A DNA stretch of 23,194 bases from a virus, in the IMG/VR virus record IMGVR_UViG_3300047678_000188, positions 1-23,194 of that record, one strand, 5' to 3'. Each line of letters begins with the position of its first letter. Positions within the stretch are counted from its first letter, which is position 1. A model generated the notes under the pieces. That model was not told the DNA's origin, searched no databases, and saw nothing but the letters and a program-made list of their open reading frames with translations. The position numbers were made by a program, and so were the translations under genes. This document shows positions 15,593 through 20,949 of the stretch, piece by piece.

Positions 15593-15616
15593 GATCGCAA
15601 TGCAACACGCAACGAA

Positions 15617-15907
15617 CTAGGGGGTATGGCCGGCGGCCAGGCGGGACAGGTCGGCGCGACGCCATTCCAGCTCAGCCGCCAGGTCGCCGGGCAAAAACCC
15701 GTGAGCGTCCCGCACGCGGAGCAATGCCGCGATGCGACATTTGACGAAGCCGATGCCGCTCCACAGCTGATGGCGGATGAGCATGCCGATGATCTGTTGG
15801 TCGTACTCCAGCACGACGGCGTCGGGCACCTGCAGCAGCAGTCCGGCGCGCTCCCCGTTGGACGTGGCGTCGCGCAGCTGGTCGACGATCGGCGTCTCTG
15901 GGCTCAC
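15617..15907 (-). CDS. phage protein of unknown function, 96 aa
   Basis: Encodes 96 aa from a GTG, with GGGGAGG 6 nt upstream, one base after the stop of the preceding gene. The sequence starts MSPETPIVDQLRDATSNGERAG, then 'VVLEYDQQIIGMLIRHQLWSGIGFVKCRIAALLR', and ends with a charged helical part (LAAELEWRRADLSRLAAG). No domain is recognised. It is the last gene before the tandem stem-loops, so the hairpins could act in its 3' UTR. Confidence 0.6.
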   Translation of the reverse strand: MSPETPIVDQLRDATSNGERAGLLLQVPDAVVLEYDQQIIGMLIRHQLWSGIGFVKCRIAALLRVRDAHGFLPGDLAAELEWRRADLSRLAAGHTP

Positions 15908-15908
15908 G

Positions 15909-16457
15909 TCACGCCTCCCCGCGCTGGCGCCGCTTCGGACACACGTCGCGGTTCTTGGAAGCCCACACGCTCATCGCGCCTTCGGTCTTGCCGATCGCGC
16001 CGGCGATCTCCCTTACGCCCTTGCCCTCGGCCCAAAGCGTGCGGATCGTCTCGACCGGATAGCCGCCGCCCTGGGCGGGTGCAGCGGGCGGGGAAGCGGG
16101 CGAGGGGGGGGTAGACGGGGCTGGCGCGGCCGCCGGTCGCGTGCCGTCGGCGATCTCCCTGGCGACCGTGCGCCACCCGTCCAGGATCGTCTGCACCCGG
16201 GGCAGGGGCAGGCCGATCGCCTCGGCGATGAACTCCGGCTCGCAATCGGCCAACAGGAACACCTTGCGCACCTGCTCGTCCAGCTCGGCGTCCATCGCCG
16301 GCTCGCCGCGCTCCTGCAGCACGCGGGCATGGTAGGCGGCGTCGAACAGCCGCCGCGCATATTCGCTGGTGCGGATGTTCAGCGGCGCCGCCCGCTTCGC
16401 CAGGTTCGCCGCCACCAGCGGCGTCACCGAAAAGCTGATCGTCTGCATCTGGGTCAC
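15909..16457 (-). CDS. multi-module DNA-binding regulator with GcrA-like C-terminal HTH
   Basis: Encodes 182 aa. A GTG at 16457 overlaps the stop of the previous gene (GTGA) and follows a GGAGGAGG at about 9 nt. Residues 5-45 (TISFSVTPLVAANLAKRAAPLNIRTSEYARRL) look like a ribbon-helix-helix unit. Residues 71-97 (CEPEFIAEAIGLPLPRVQTIL) form a helix-turn-helix. A Pro/Ala linker spans 106-131. The C-terminal part (134-172) reads 'ETIRTLWAEGKGVREIAGAIGKTEGAM', very like the helix-turn-helix of GcrA, the alphaproteobacterial cell-cycle regulator ('LW.eG.s..qIA..lG.t..A'). GcrA works with sigma-70 at methylated sites; whether this copy does is unknown. Confidence 0.62.
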   Translation of the reverse strand: MTQMQTISFSVTPLVAANLAKRAAPLNIRTSEYARRLFDAAYHARVLQERGEPAMDAELDEQVRKVFLLADCEPEFIAEAIGLPLPRVQTILDGWRTVAREIADGTRPAAAPAPSTPPSPASPPAAPAQGGGYPVETIRTLWAEGKGVREIAGAIGKTEGAMSVWASKNRDVCPKRRQRGEA

Positions 16458-16714
16458 GTCGCTTGCCTCCTCCGGGCGGCGCGGCATGCGTCGCCGATGT
16501 CCTTCACGGTGATGTCGCCGTGGCCGGGGCCGACGCGCAGCGTCAGCCGGCGGCGGTCCAGGTTGTCGGGGTCGGCGGCATAGGCCGCCTCCACCAGGTG
16601 CAGCCCGGTCCAGCCGCGTTCGCGCGCCTGGATCTTCACGCGGCCGATCATCGACGCGACGAACGTCTTCTCGTCGCGATAGTCGGGCGTGAACGGCACC
16701 GAGATCTCGATCAT
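16454..16714 (-). CDS. small phage protein, 86 aa, unknown
   Basis: Encodes 86 aa, MIEISVPFTPDYRDEKTFVAS at the start, then 'AYAADPDNLDRRRLTLRVGPGHGDITVKDIGDACRAARRR'. It looks like a compact alpha/beta protein with a basic C-terminus. It overlaps its neighbours at both ends (ATGA upstream, GTGA downstream). I do not recognise the family. Its neighbours suggest an early or regulatory role. Confidence 0.6.
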   Translation of the reverse strand: MIEISVPFTPDYRDEKTFVASMIGRVKIQARERGWTGLHLVEAAYAADPDNLDRRRLTLRVGPGHGDITVKDIGDACRAARRRQAT

Positions 16715-16914
16715 GCGTGCCCCGCCGCCTGGAAACCGCCCTTGCCCTCGGCGCAGGCGATGTTGGCCTCGATGTCGGCCACCACCTCGCGCATCTTGGC
16801 GGGCGAGAACGACACGCGGGCGAGCTCGTTGCCCTTCCGGTCGATGATGATCAGGTGCACATGCGGGCAGCCGCAATGGCCGATGCTGATGCCGGTGTCA
16901 CGCGTTGCGGCCAT
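16711..16914 (-). CDS. small phage protein, 67 aa, with Cys/His cluster
   Basis: Encodes 67 aa. The N-terminal part 'SIGHCGCPHVHLIIIDRKGNELARVSFSPAKM' has a Cys-Gly-Cys-Pro-His-x-His cluster that could bind metal, followed by a beta hairpin and a helix (MREVVADIEANIACAEG). It begins inside the end of the preceding gene (17-nt overlap) and ends on the next start (ATGA). Function unknown. Confidence 0.58.
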   Translation of the reverse strand: MAATRDTGISIGHCGCPHVHLIIIDRKGNELARVSFSPAKMREVVADIEANIACAEGKGGFQAAGHA

Positions 16915-17047
16915 CTTGTCTCTCCTGTTTCGGGGGTTTGGGCTGCGGCTCCGGCCATCCGGCCGCCGCGTCGCGCTGCAGCGCCGCCACCAGCTCGGCC
17001 TGCATGCGCAGGATCGCCCTGGCGCTGGCGAAATCGATCGGCGTCAT
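16898..17047 (-). CDS. very small phage protein, 49 aa
   Basis: Encodes 49 aa: MTPIDFASARAILRMQAELV, more helix, then a Pro/Lys/Gln tail. The ATG overlaps the stop of the zinc-ribbon gene (ATGA), and the last 17 nt overlap the next gene. Too short to classify. Support comes from the tight tiling, not from similarity. Confidence 0.5.
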   Translation of the reverse strand: MTPIDFASARAILRMQAELVAALQRDAAAGWPEPQPKPPKQERQDGRNA

Positions 17048-17361
17048 GTCCCCACCTGCGGAAGGGTAGTGTTCAGCTGATAGCGGCTCACAAGGGATAT
17101 GCCGGCGTCGTCGTGCCGCGCTGCGATCGCCTCGCAACACGGGACGCAGACATAAAATGTCATCACTTTCTGGTCGTCCCGGCACACTTCGGTCTGCGCC
17201 CTCACGCGCTGGCCGGATGGAATGGTGTGCCGGCAGATGACGCAGTCATGCGCCTTACGGACCACGAGCATCTTGTTCGACAGGATGACGACACTGGCAT
17301 CGCGGTCACCATCGAACAGGCCGTAGGAGAGCACGTCGTCTTCCACACCTTTGAGCTTCAT
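17044..17361 (-). CDS. zinc-ribbon protein, 105 aa, paralogue of its neighbour
   Basis: Encodes 105 aa. Cys pairs C40/C43 (CVIC) and C72/C75 (CVPC, followed by C76) flank a beta-rich segment, a four-Cys zinc-ribbon arrangement. The frame around them, 'C..C..TI..G..VR...' and 'C..CCEAI', is shared with the preceding gene (17358-17612), so the two arose by duplication. The N-terminus adds 'VEDDVLSYGLFDGDRDASVVILSNKM', absent from the paralogue. Starts and stops overlap neighbours (ATGA both sides). Role unknown; nucleic acid or protein binding is possible. Confidence 0.65.
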   Translation of the reverse strand: MKLKGVEDDVLSYGLFDGDRDASVVILSNKMLVVRKAHDCVICRHTIPSGQRVRAQTEVCRDDQKVMTFYVCVPCCEAIAARHDDAGISLVSRYQLNTTLPQVGT

Positions 17362-17612
17362 GCGTGCCTCCAGGGCTGACCGCCGGCGCGGATCGCGGCG
17401 CAGCACGCCGCGCACAGGCGCCGCGTCGTTATGCGGTTGCCGTCCTGGGGGTCGCGCCGGCTCTCGTAGCGCACCGTCTCGCCGGGCTGGATCGTCCGCT
17501 CGCAGGTGAAGCACGGGCTTTCCTTGCGCGCCTTCACCAGCCGGTTGGTCAGCTGCACGCTGCCGTCGCAGGTCAGGCGATAGTCCAGGGCAGGGTCAGG
17601 AAGCAGGTCCAT
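17358..17612 (-). CDS. zinc-ribbon protein, 84 aa, paralogue of its neighbour
   Basis: Encodes 84 aa. It carries C34/C37 (CFTC) and C67/C70 (CAAC, then C71) with 'ERTIQPGETVRYESRRDPQDGNRITTRRL' between them. This matches the downstream gene at both Cys pairs, at the 'TI..G..VR' turn and at the 'CCxAI' end. The N-terminus, 'LDYRLTCDGSVQLTNRLVKARK', differs from the paralogue. Start is the first Met after a C-rich run; a GGGGG lies upstream on the coding strand. Confidence 0.65.
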   Translation of the reverse strand: MDLLPDPALDYRLTCDGSVQLTNRLVKARKESPCFTCERTIQPGETVRYESRRDPQDGNRITTRRLCAACCAAIRAGGQPWRHA

Positions 17613-17664
17613 CTGCCCCCCCCCTGAAGCGGCGGTTCGCCCGCATGGCGCCGGTCCAGCTCAT
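17596..17664 (-). CDS. possible 22-aa peptide between small genes
   Basis: Starts at an ATG overlapping the stop of the 59-aa gene (ATGA) and reads MSWTGAMRANRRFRGGADGPAS, overlapping the next gene start by 17 nt. It keeps the tiling unbroken, which is the only argument for it. There is no similarity evidence, so it may be chance. Confidence 0.2.
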   Translation of the reverse strand: MSWTGAMRANRRFRGGADGPAS

Positions 17665-17840
17665 GGGCTGTTCTCCGGCGCGTCGAGCGGCCAGCCGGTG
17701 TCCTCGGCTGGCGGTTGCTGCACCTTGGCGCGGAACGGAACGATTGTGCCGGCGGCGCCGAAGGCGACGAACTGGAAGCGGCCGCGCTCGAACAGCCACC
17801 ATCCATCCTCGCGCGGGCAGGGCATGACAGGGCGGATCAT
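17661..17840 (-). CDS. small phage protein, 59 aa, unknown
   Basis: Encodes 59 aa, MIRPVMPCPREDGWWLFERGRFQFVAFGAAGTIVPF at the start, then a Pro/Gln-rich end. The aromatic, beta-like first half suggests a compact domain such as an SH3-like barrel, but this is a guess. The ATG overlaps the stop of the upstream gene (ATGA). Confidence 0.5.
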   Translation of the reverse strand: MIRPVMPCPREDGWWLFERGRFQFVAFGAAGTIVPFRAKVQQPPAEDTGWPLDAPENSP

Positions 17841-18223
17841 GGCTTGGCCGCCTCGTCCGCGCGGTCCAGCCGCTCGATCTCGGCGATGATCAGCGCTGCC
17901 GCCTTCACCAGGTCGCGGCGCCGATCGGTCGGCTTCCACCAGTCGCGGTGCCACGGCCAGATGCCGGGCGGGGTCCGCAGCGCCGCGCTCTCGCGCGTTT
18001 CGTCCCAAAGGATCGCCGCGGCGACATAGCCCGCCGCCGCTTTGCCGAGCTCGAACTGGACGTAGCCGTCGTCGCGATCAGGGGTCCAGCCCTCGACGTC
18101 CTGCTGGCGCGCGCGCTCGTCGAGCACGTCGCGCGCGGCCTTGCAGCCGCATATGGCGTCGACGATAACGTCCACCGACATCTGCTGGAGAATGGTGAGC
18201 GTCCTTATGGGATCGTCGCTCAT
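17837..18223 (-). CDS. conserved phage protein, 128 aa (GWTPDRDD / WPW...WWKP type)
   Basis: Encodes 128 aa. It shows the set of motifs of a widespread phage family of unknown function: 'ERARQQDVEGWTPDRDD', then 'LGKAAAGYVAAAILWD', 'GIWPWHRDWWKP' and 'DLVKAAALIIAEIERLDR' at the C-terminus. The family often sits in early regions of temperate phages. It is the first gene of the minus-strand train after the embedded plus-strand gene. A GGGG lies before the ATG at 18223. Role unknown. Confidence 0.72.
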   Translation of the reverse strand: MSDDPIRTLTILQQMSVDVIVDAICGCKAARDVLDERARQQDVEGWTPDRDDGYVQFELGKAAAGYVAAAILWDETRESAALRTPPGIWPWHRDWWKPTDRRRDLVKAAALIIAEIERLDRADEAAKP

Positions 18224-18280
18224 GGCTTGCGCCCCTTGCCGGACTCACGGCACCGTCGGCGCTTTCGCAGGAGGCGAGCG

Positions 18281-18502
18281 ATGGAACCGAAGGACAGGCG
18301 GTTGAAGATCCTAGAGACGCTGATGAGCCAGTTGGTGGTCTTCACACTGGCCCAGCGGGCCATCCTGCTTGCCCAGCCGCCAGAGGACATGGCGGTTTCG
18401 GAGGCAATGGACGCCCTGCTCAAGGACGACCCGGACTTGTCGGGCGTCACGAGGGATGCGGTCGAGGAAGAGCTCTCCAAGCTGTTGCGGGCGCGGCAAT
18501 AG
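18281..18502 (+). CDS. small plus-strand protein, 73 aa, inside the minus-strand region
   Basis: Encodes 73 aa, MEPKDRRLKILETLMSQLVV then 'FTLAQRAILLAQPPEDMAVSEAMDALLKDDPD' and an acidic helical C-terminus. It is preceded by AGGAGG, 6 nt before the ATG, the best ribosome site nearby. The minus strand across it is open (18591 to 18220) but reads as Ser/Arg-rich antisense in most of its length, so the plus-strand gene is the better call. It has no recognised domain. It is oriented against its neighbours, so it may be a late-acquired cassette expressed with the repressor side of the switch. Confidence 0.6.
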   Translation: MEPKDRRLKILETLMSQLVVFTLAQRAILLAQPPEDMAVSEAMDALLKDDPDLSGVTRDAVEEELSKLLRARQ

Positions 18503-18587
18503 CGGTACAGATCGACCAGCAAGGCTCCATCGTCGGACCGCTGCCAGCGCTCGGCGATGCGAGCGAGCTCGTGCGTGTGGTCGCCTC

Positions 18588-18836
18588 TCATGCCGCGCTC
18601 CTGTCGGCGACCAGGTCAGGGTGAAGCTCCATCAGATCGATCAGGAGATCGCGCTCGCGTGTCTCCAGGGCGCGCTGCATGGCGATGAGGGTTCGTGTTT
18701 GCGCGCCGTTCGCCCACCTGTAGGGTGTCGACGGCGCGATGCCCGCCTCCGCCGCGAGGCGGCTTAGCGGCACGCCGATCTTTGCGGCGCGTTCAGAAAT
18801 CGCGGTGCCCGTGGGGACGGAATTGCGATTGTCCAT
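18588..18836 (-). CDS. Cro-like helix-turn-helix regulator
   Basis: Encodes 82 aa. Residues about 13-57 form a Cro/CI-type helix-turn-helix: 'ERAAKIGVPLSRLAAEAGIAPSTPYRWANG' with the turn at A32-G-I. The C-terminal part is 'RALETRERDLLIDLMELHPDLV'. It diverges from the repressor gene across 135 bp containing operator-like repeats. This is the typical position of cro, the antirepressor-side regulator of a temperate phage. A weak GAGA precedes the ATG. Confidence 0.72.
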   Translation of the reverse strand: MDNRNSVPTGTAISERAAKIGVPLSRLAAEAGIAPSTPYRWANGAQTRTLIAMQRALETRERDLLIDLMELHPDLVADRSAA

Positions 18837-18860
18837 TGCATCAAGTCTCGCGGTGTGTGC

Positions 18861-18900
18861 TTTAATGCAACTCCAATCTGATTTGCGTTCAGTGTGTCAA
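18861..18900 (-). promoter_or_regulatory. early minus-strand promoter with operator-like repeats
   Basis: Reading the minus strand, TTGACA (18900-18895) is a perfect -35 box. With a 17-nt spacer the -10 would be ATTGGA (18877-18872), a poor match. GCAAAT lies within the spacer (18887-18882), and TTGCATTAAA (18870-18861) lies between the -10 and the Cro-like start. Both strings recur at 19440-19459 on the other side of the repressor gene, so they are likely repressor binding sites. The rest of 18837-18971 shows no gene. Confidence 0.45.
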
Positions 18901-18971
18901 GAGTGTTCGTGCAAGTCGCTTCGGTTGTCCCCGCGCTGCATCCTCCGCCCTGCCCAGCAGGAGTTGGAAGG

Positions 18972-19409
18972 ATGTCCAAGACCTCAAGTGAGGCGTCCCG
19001 CCTTCTGATCGAAACGCACCGCCAGTGGGTTCTCGATATCGGGATGAAGCTCGGCCTAGAGCCGACGCAGATTGCAAAGCATGTCGGACTGGCGGCATCG
19101 ACACTGACCAGGCTGGTCAACAACAAAGACCATCCGCACGCGCTGACTTCGACGACCATAGACAAGATCGTCCGAAAACTTGGCGTTCCTCCGCCAATCT
19201 CTCCAGAGATGGCCGCGTTTCGAGCGGCAGTGCGGGATACTATTGCTGCGCTGCACCAGCAGGGCGTTCTGCAGCAGGGGACCCCCGACCAGGTGGCCGG
19301 TTCCGTCTTGGACACGGCCGACTGGCTGATGGAGAATGGAGAGGGTGACGATAGCCGTTTCAGCGTCGTCGTCTCCTTCGAAGCGGAGAGGCTGAAGCGG
19401 CGCCGATAG
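18972..19409 (+). CDS. phage repressor (CI-like, XRE helix-turn-helix)
   Basis: Encodes 145 aa from an ATG 10 nt after AGGAG; the frame is open a little further upstream, but that part is leader. Residues about 24-72 are an XRE helix-turn-helix: 'MKLGLEPTQIAKHVGLAASTLTRLVNN', followed by 'STTIDKIVRKLGV'. The C-terminal half (73-145) has 'EMAAFRAAVRDTIAAL' and 'VAGSVLDTADWLMENG' and carries no Ser-Lys autoprotease pair or S24 motif. So the lysogenic repressor probably is not cleaved by RecA; induction would use another route. It is divergent from the Cro-like gene. Confidence 0.75.
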   Translation: MSKTSSEASRLLIETHRQWVLDIGMKLGLEPTQIAKHVGLAASTLTRLVNNKDHPHALTSTTIDKIVRKLGVPPPISPEMAAFRAAVRDTIAALHQQGVLQQGTPDQVAGSVLDTADWLMENGEGDDSRFSVVVSFEAERLKRRR

Positions 19410-19428
19410 CGCGACTTGCATACGTCGA

Positions 19429-19467
19429 TTGCTTTTAAGCAAATTGCACTTGCATTAAAACAACTCC
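19429..19467 (+). promoter_or_regulatory. operator/promoter before the AlpA-like gene
   Basis: Contains the inverted repeat TTGCTT-TT-AAGCAA (19429-19442), then GCAAAT (19439-19444) and TTGCATTAAA (19450-19459), then CAACTCC. TTGCATTAAA and GCAAAT both recur, in the same relative orientation to transcription, in the Cro-side promoter. TTGCTT to CATTAA with an 18-nt spacer is a possible -35/-10 pair. It precedes the plus-strand operon. 19410-19507 shows no gene. Confidence 0.4.
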
Positions 19468-19507
19468 TCAAGGATGCTGCCCTCGCACACTGATTTGCGA
19501 GGTGATC

Positions 19508-19747
19508 ATGCAACCCGTCCTGAAAGCCGACGCCGTGGCGAGCCTGCTGGGCTATCGCTGCACCGCGTCGTTCCACAACAAGCGGGCCGCGCTGGAGGCC
19601 GCCGGCTTCCCGCGCAAGCTGCCCGGCATCAATGGCTGGTCCTCGGCCGCCATCCTGCGTTGGGTCGAGACCAGCGGCGAAGACAGCGGCCCGCCGGTGC
19701 CGCCGCCGCCCGCCGGCAATCCGCTCGAGGCGAGGTACGCGTCATGA
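19508..19747 (+). CDS. AlpA/Xis-like DNA-binding protein, candidate excisionase
   Basis: Encodes 79 aa. Residues 5-55 follow the winged-helix/AlpA layout: 'LKADAVASLLGYRCTASFHNKRAALEAAGFPRK' then 'GWSSAAILRWVE'. This resembles small excisionase and AlpA regulators, which bind att DNA or the integrase promoter. The C-terminus is Pro-rich. The ATG follows GAGGTG by 4 nt; a GTG two codons earlier is possible. It is the first gene of the plus-strand operon leading to the integrase. Excision function is inferred from fold and context. Confidence 0.65.
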   Translation: MQPVLKADAVASLLGYRCTASFHNKRAALEAAGFPRKLPGINGWSSAAILRWVETSGEDSGPPVPPPPAGNPLEARYAS

Positions 19748-20019
19748 CCGCGCCGCTGCAGCCCACCATGGATAGCCTGCTCTCCCTGTCGCGCGGCGAA
19801 CGCGAGCTGCTGGCGCTGCTGCTGCGCAGCCGCTGCTTCAAGGCGGCGCGCGGCGGCTATCGCTGCGCCGGCAAGCTCGTCACGCAGAAGGCCGCCGATC
19901 GGCTCGTCGCCGCCGGCGCCGCGCGCACGGCGGTCGGCCCGGCCGGCGCGATGGAGCTCGTGGCCACCGGCGCCGGCAAGGCCGTCCACGCCGTCCTGCA
20001 GGCGAGGAAGCAGAAATGA
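19744..20019 (+). CDS. small phage protein, 91 aa, possible winged helix
   Basis: Encodes 91 aa starting MTAPLQPTMDSLLSLSRGER, then 'LLALLLRSRCFKAARGGYRCAGKLVTQKAADRLVAAGAAR', which could be a helix-turn-helix with a wing, and an Ala/Gly-rich end. The ATG overlaps the previous stop (ATGA) and the end overlaps the next start. No family is recognised beyond this. Confidence 0.6.
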   Translation: MTAPLQPTMDSLLSLSRGERELLALLLRSRCFKAARGGYRCAGKLVTQKAADRLVAAGAARTAVGPAGAMELVATGAGKAVHAVLQARKQK

Positions 20020-20408
20020 GCGCCACTGCCCCGTCCGGTCCGGCCGTCCTGCCCTGCGCGCCGCGTGTGGCGGTGCGTGTACACGGGTGCAAGGAGTGCG
20101 GCGGCAAGGTCGCCGGCAAGGCCGAGTTCTGCTGCTCCGGCTGCCGTCACGCCTTCAACAATCGCCGGCGCCAGCGCGGCGCCGAGCTCTACGACCTCTA
20201 TATGGCGCACCGTTTCGAGCGCGATCTCGCCGGCGAGCTCGGCGTGTTCCAGGCCATCAACCGGCTGGCCTCGCAATTCCGCGAGGAGGACAAGGCGAAG
20301 AGGGAAGGGCGCAAGAGCTGGCGCAACCCGCGCGCCGTGCTCGAGGAGCGCCCCTACCTCAAGGCGATCGTGCGCCAGGAGCGTTTCGGCCGGGGGGCGT
20401 CGACATGA
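20016..20408 (+). CDS. zinc-finger phage protein, 130 aa
   Basis: Encodes 130 aa. C25-K-E-C28 and C39-C-S-G-C43 form a four-Cys zinc finger, followed by 'RHAFNNRRRQRGAELYDLYMAHRFERDLA'. The 'FC..CR..FNNRR..RGA.LYDL.MA.RF' run is a pattern seen in small alphaproteobacterial phage proteins. The rest is basic and helical (EEDKAKREGRKSWRNPRAVLEER). It is likely a nucleic-acid-binding protein. It overlaps the genes on both sides (ATGA). Confidence 0.65.
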   Translation: MSATAPSGPAVLPCAPRVAVRVHGCKECGGKVAGKAEFCCSGCRHAFNNRRRQRGAELYDLYMAHRFERDLAGELGVFQAINRLASQFREEDKAKREGRKSWRNPRAVLEERPYLKAIVRQERFGRGAST

Positions 20409-20530
20409 TCGCGATGCTGATGGCGATCGCCGCGCTGGTCGCGCTCGCCGCCGTCCTGGTGCTGGGCTGCATCGCCGGCCTGCGCGCGCCGCGCCGCCAC
20501 GGCTTCAGCGTCGACAGGAGCAAGCCATGA
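20405..20530 (+). CDS. small single-pass membrane protein, 41 aa
   Basis: Encodes 41 aa. Residues 1-26 are almost wholly hydrophobic (MIAMLMAIAALVALAAVLVLG), enough for one transmembrane segment, followed by a short basic tail (RAPRRHGFSVDRSKP), which by the positive-inside rule would face the cytoplasm. The ATG overlaps the previous stop and its stop overlaps the next ATG, so it is translated with its neighbours. Possible roles are membrane targeting or superinfection exclusion; none can be shown. Confidence 0.55.
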   Translation: MIAMLMAIAALVALAAVLVLGCIAGLRAPRRHGFSVDRSKP

Positions 20531-20793
20531 GCCGTCTGCCCCGCTGGTGGCTGTCGCTGATCCGTCTGCGCGGAACGGAAGCCGTCCAGGTCGTGCCGTC
20601 GCCGGCGCGTCCCGTCGTCTGGCCGGTCTACGAGTTCGCCGGCGTCAGCATCTGGCGCCAGGACGAGGAGCATGGCGAATGGCATGCGCTGGGTGAGACG
20701 GAAGCCAACGCGCTGCTCACCTGGTGCCAGGGCGTGCGCGCCCGGCGCGGCGCGTCCGAAACCGTCTTCACCTTCACGGCCGCTCGCCCCTGA
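20527..20793 (+). CDS. small phage protein, 88 aa, unknown
   Basis: Encodes 88 aa, MSRLPRWWLSLIRLRGTEAV then 'YEFAGVSIWRQDEEHGEWHALGETEANALLTWCQG' and a basic Thr/Ala end. The middle looks like a small alpha/beta domain. It is the last gene of the plus-strand operon and is followed by a strong inverted repeat and a terminator. Not recognised. Confidence 0.58.
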   Translation: MSRLPRWWLSLIRLRGTEAVQVVPSPARPVVWPVYEFAGVSIWRQDEEHGEWHALGETEANALLTWCQGVRARRGASETVFTFTAARP

Positions 20794-20804
20794 CGGCGGC
20801 GCCG

Positions 20805-20848
20805 AGCCCGGCGGGATGACACCCCTCCCGTCGCGTACCCGCCGGGCT
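20805..20848. repeat. 11-bp perfect inverted repeat after the plus-strand operon
   Basis: AGCCCGGCGGG (20805-20815) and CCCGCCGGGCT (20838-20848) are perfect complements around a 22-nt loop. There is no T-tract after it, so it is not a standard terminator, but it could protect the 3' end of the transcript or bind a protein. Confidence 0.5.
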
Positions 20849-20895
20849 GATCTTCACCCCTCCGCCGTCGAGTTTGGAAAGCGATGGCGGCACCT

Positions 20896-20923
20896 GGGCG
20901 GCGCGAATGCCGCCCTTCTTTTT
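20896..20923 (+). terminator. rho-independent terminator before the integrase gene
   Basis: GGGCGGC (20896-20902), loop GCGAAT, GCCGCCC (20909-20915), then TTCTTTTT. A 7-bp GC stem with a clear T-tract. It ends the plus-strand operon 26 bp before the integrase start, so the integrase needs its own promoter or read-through. Confidence 0.8.
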
Positions 20924-20949
20924 GACAAGCCATCGAAACGGAGGCCATC

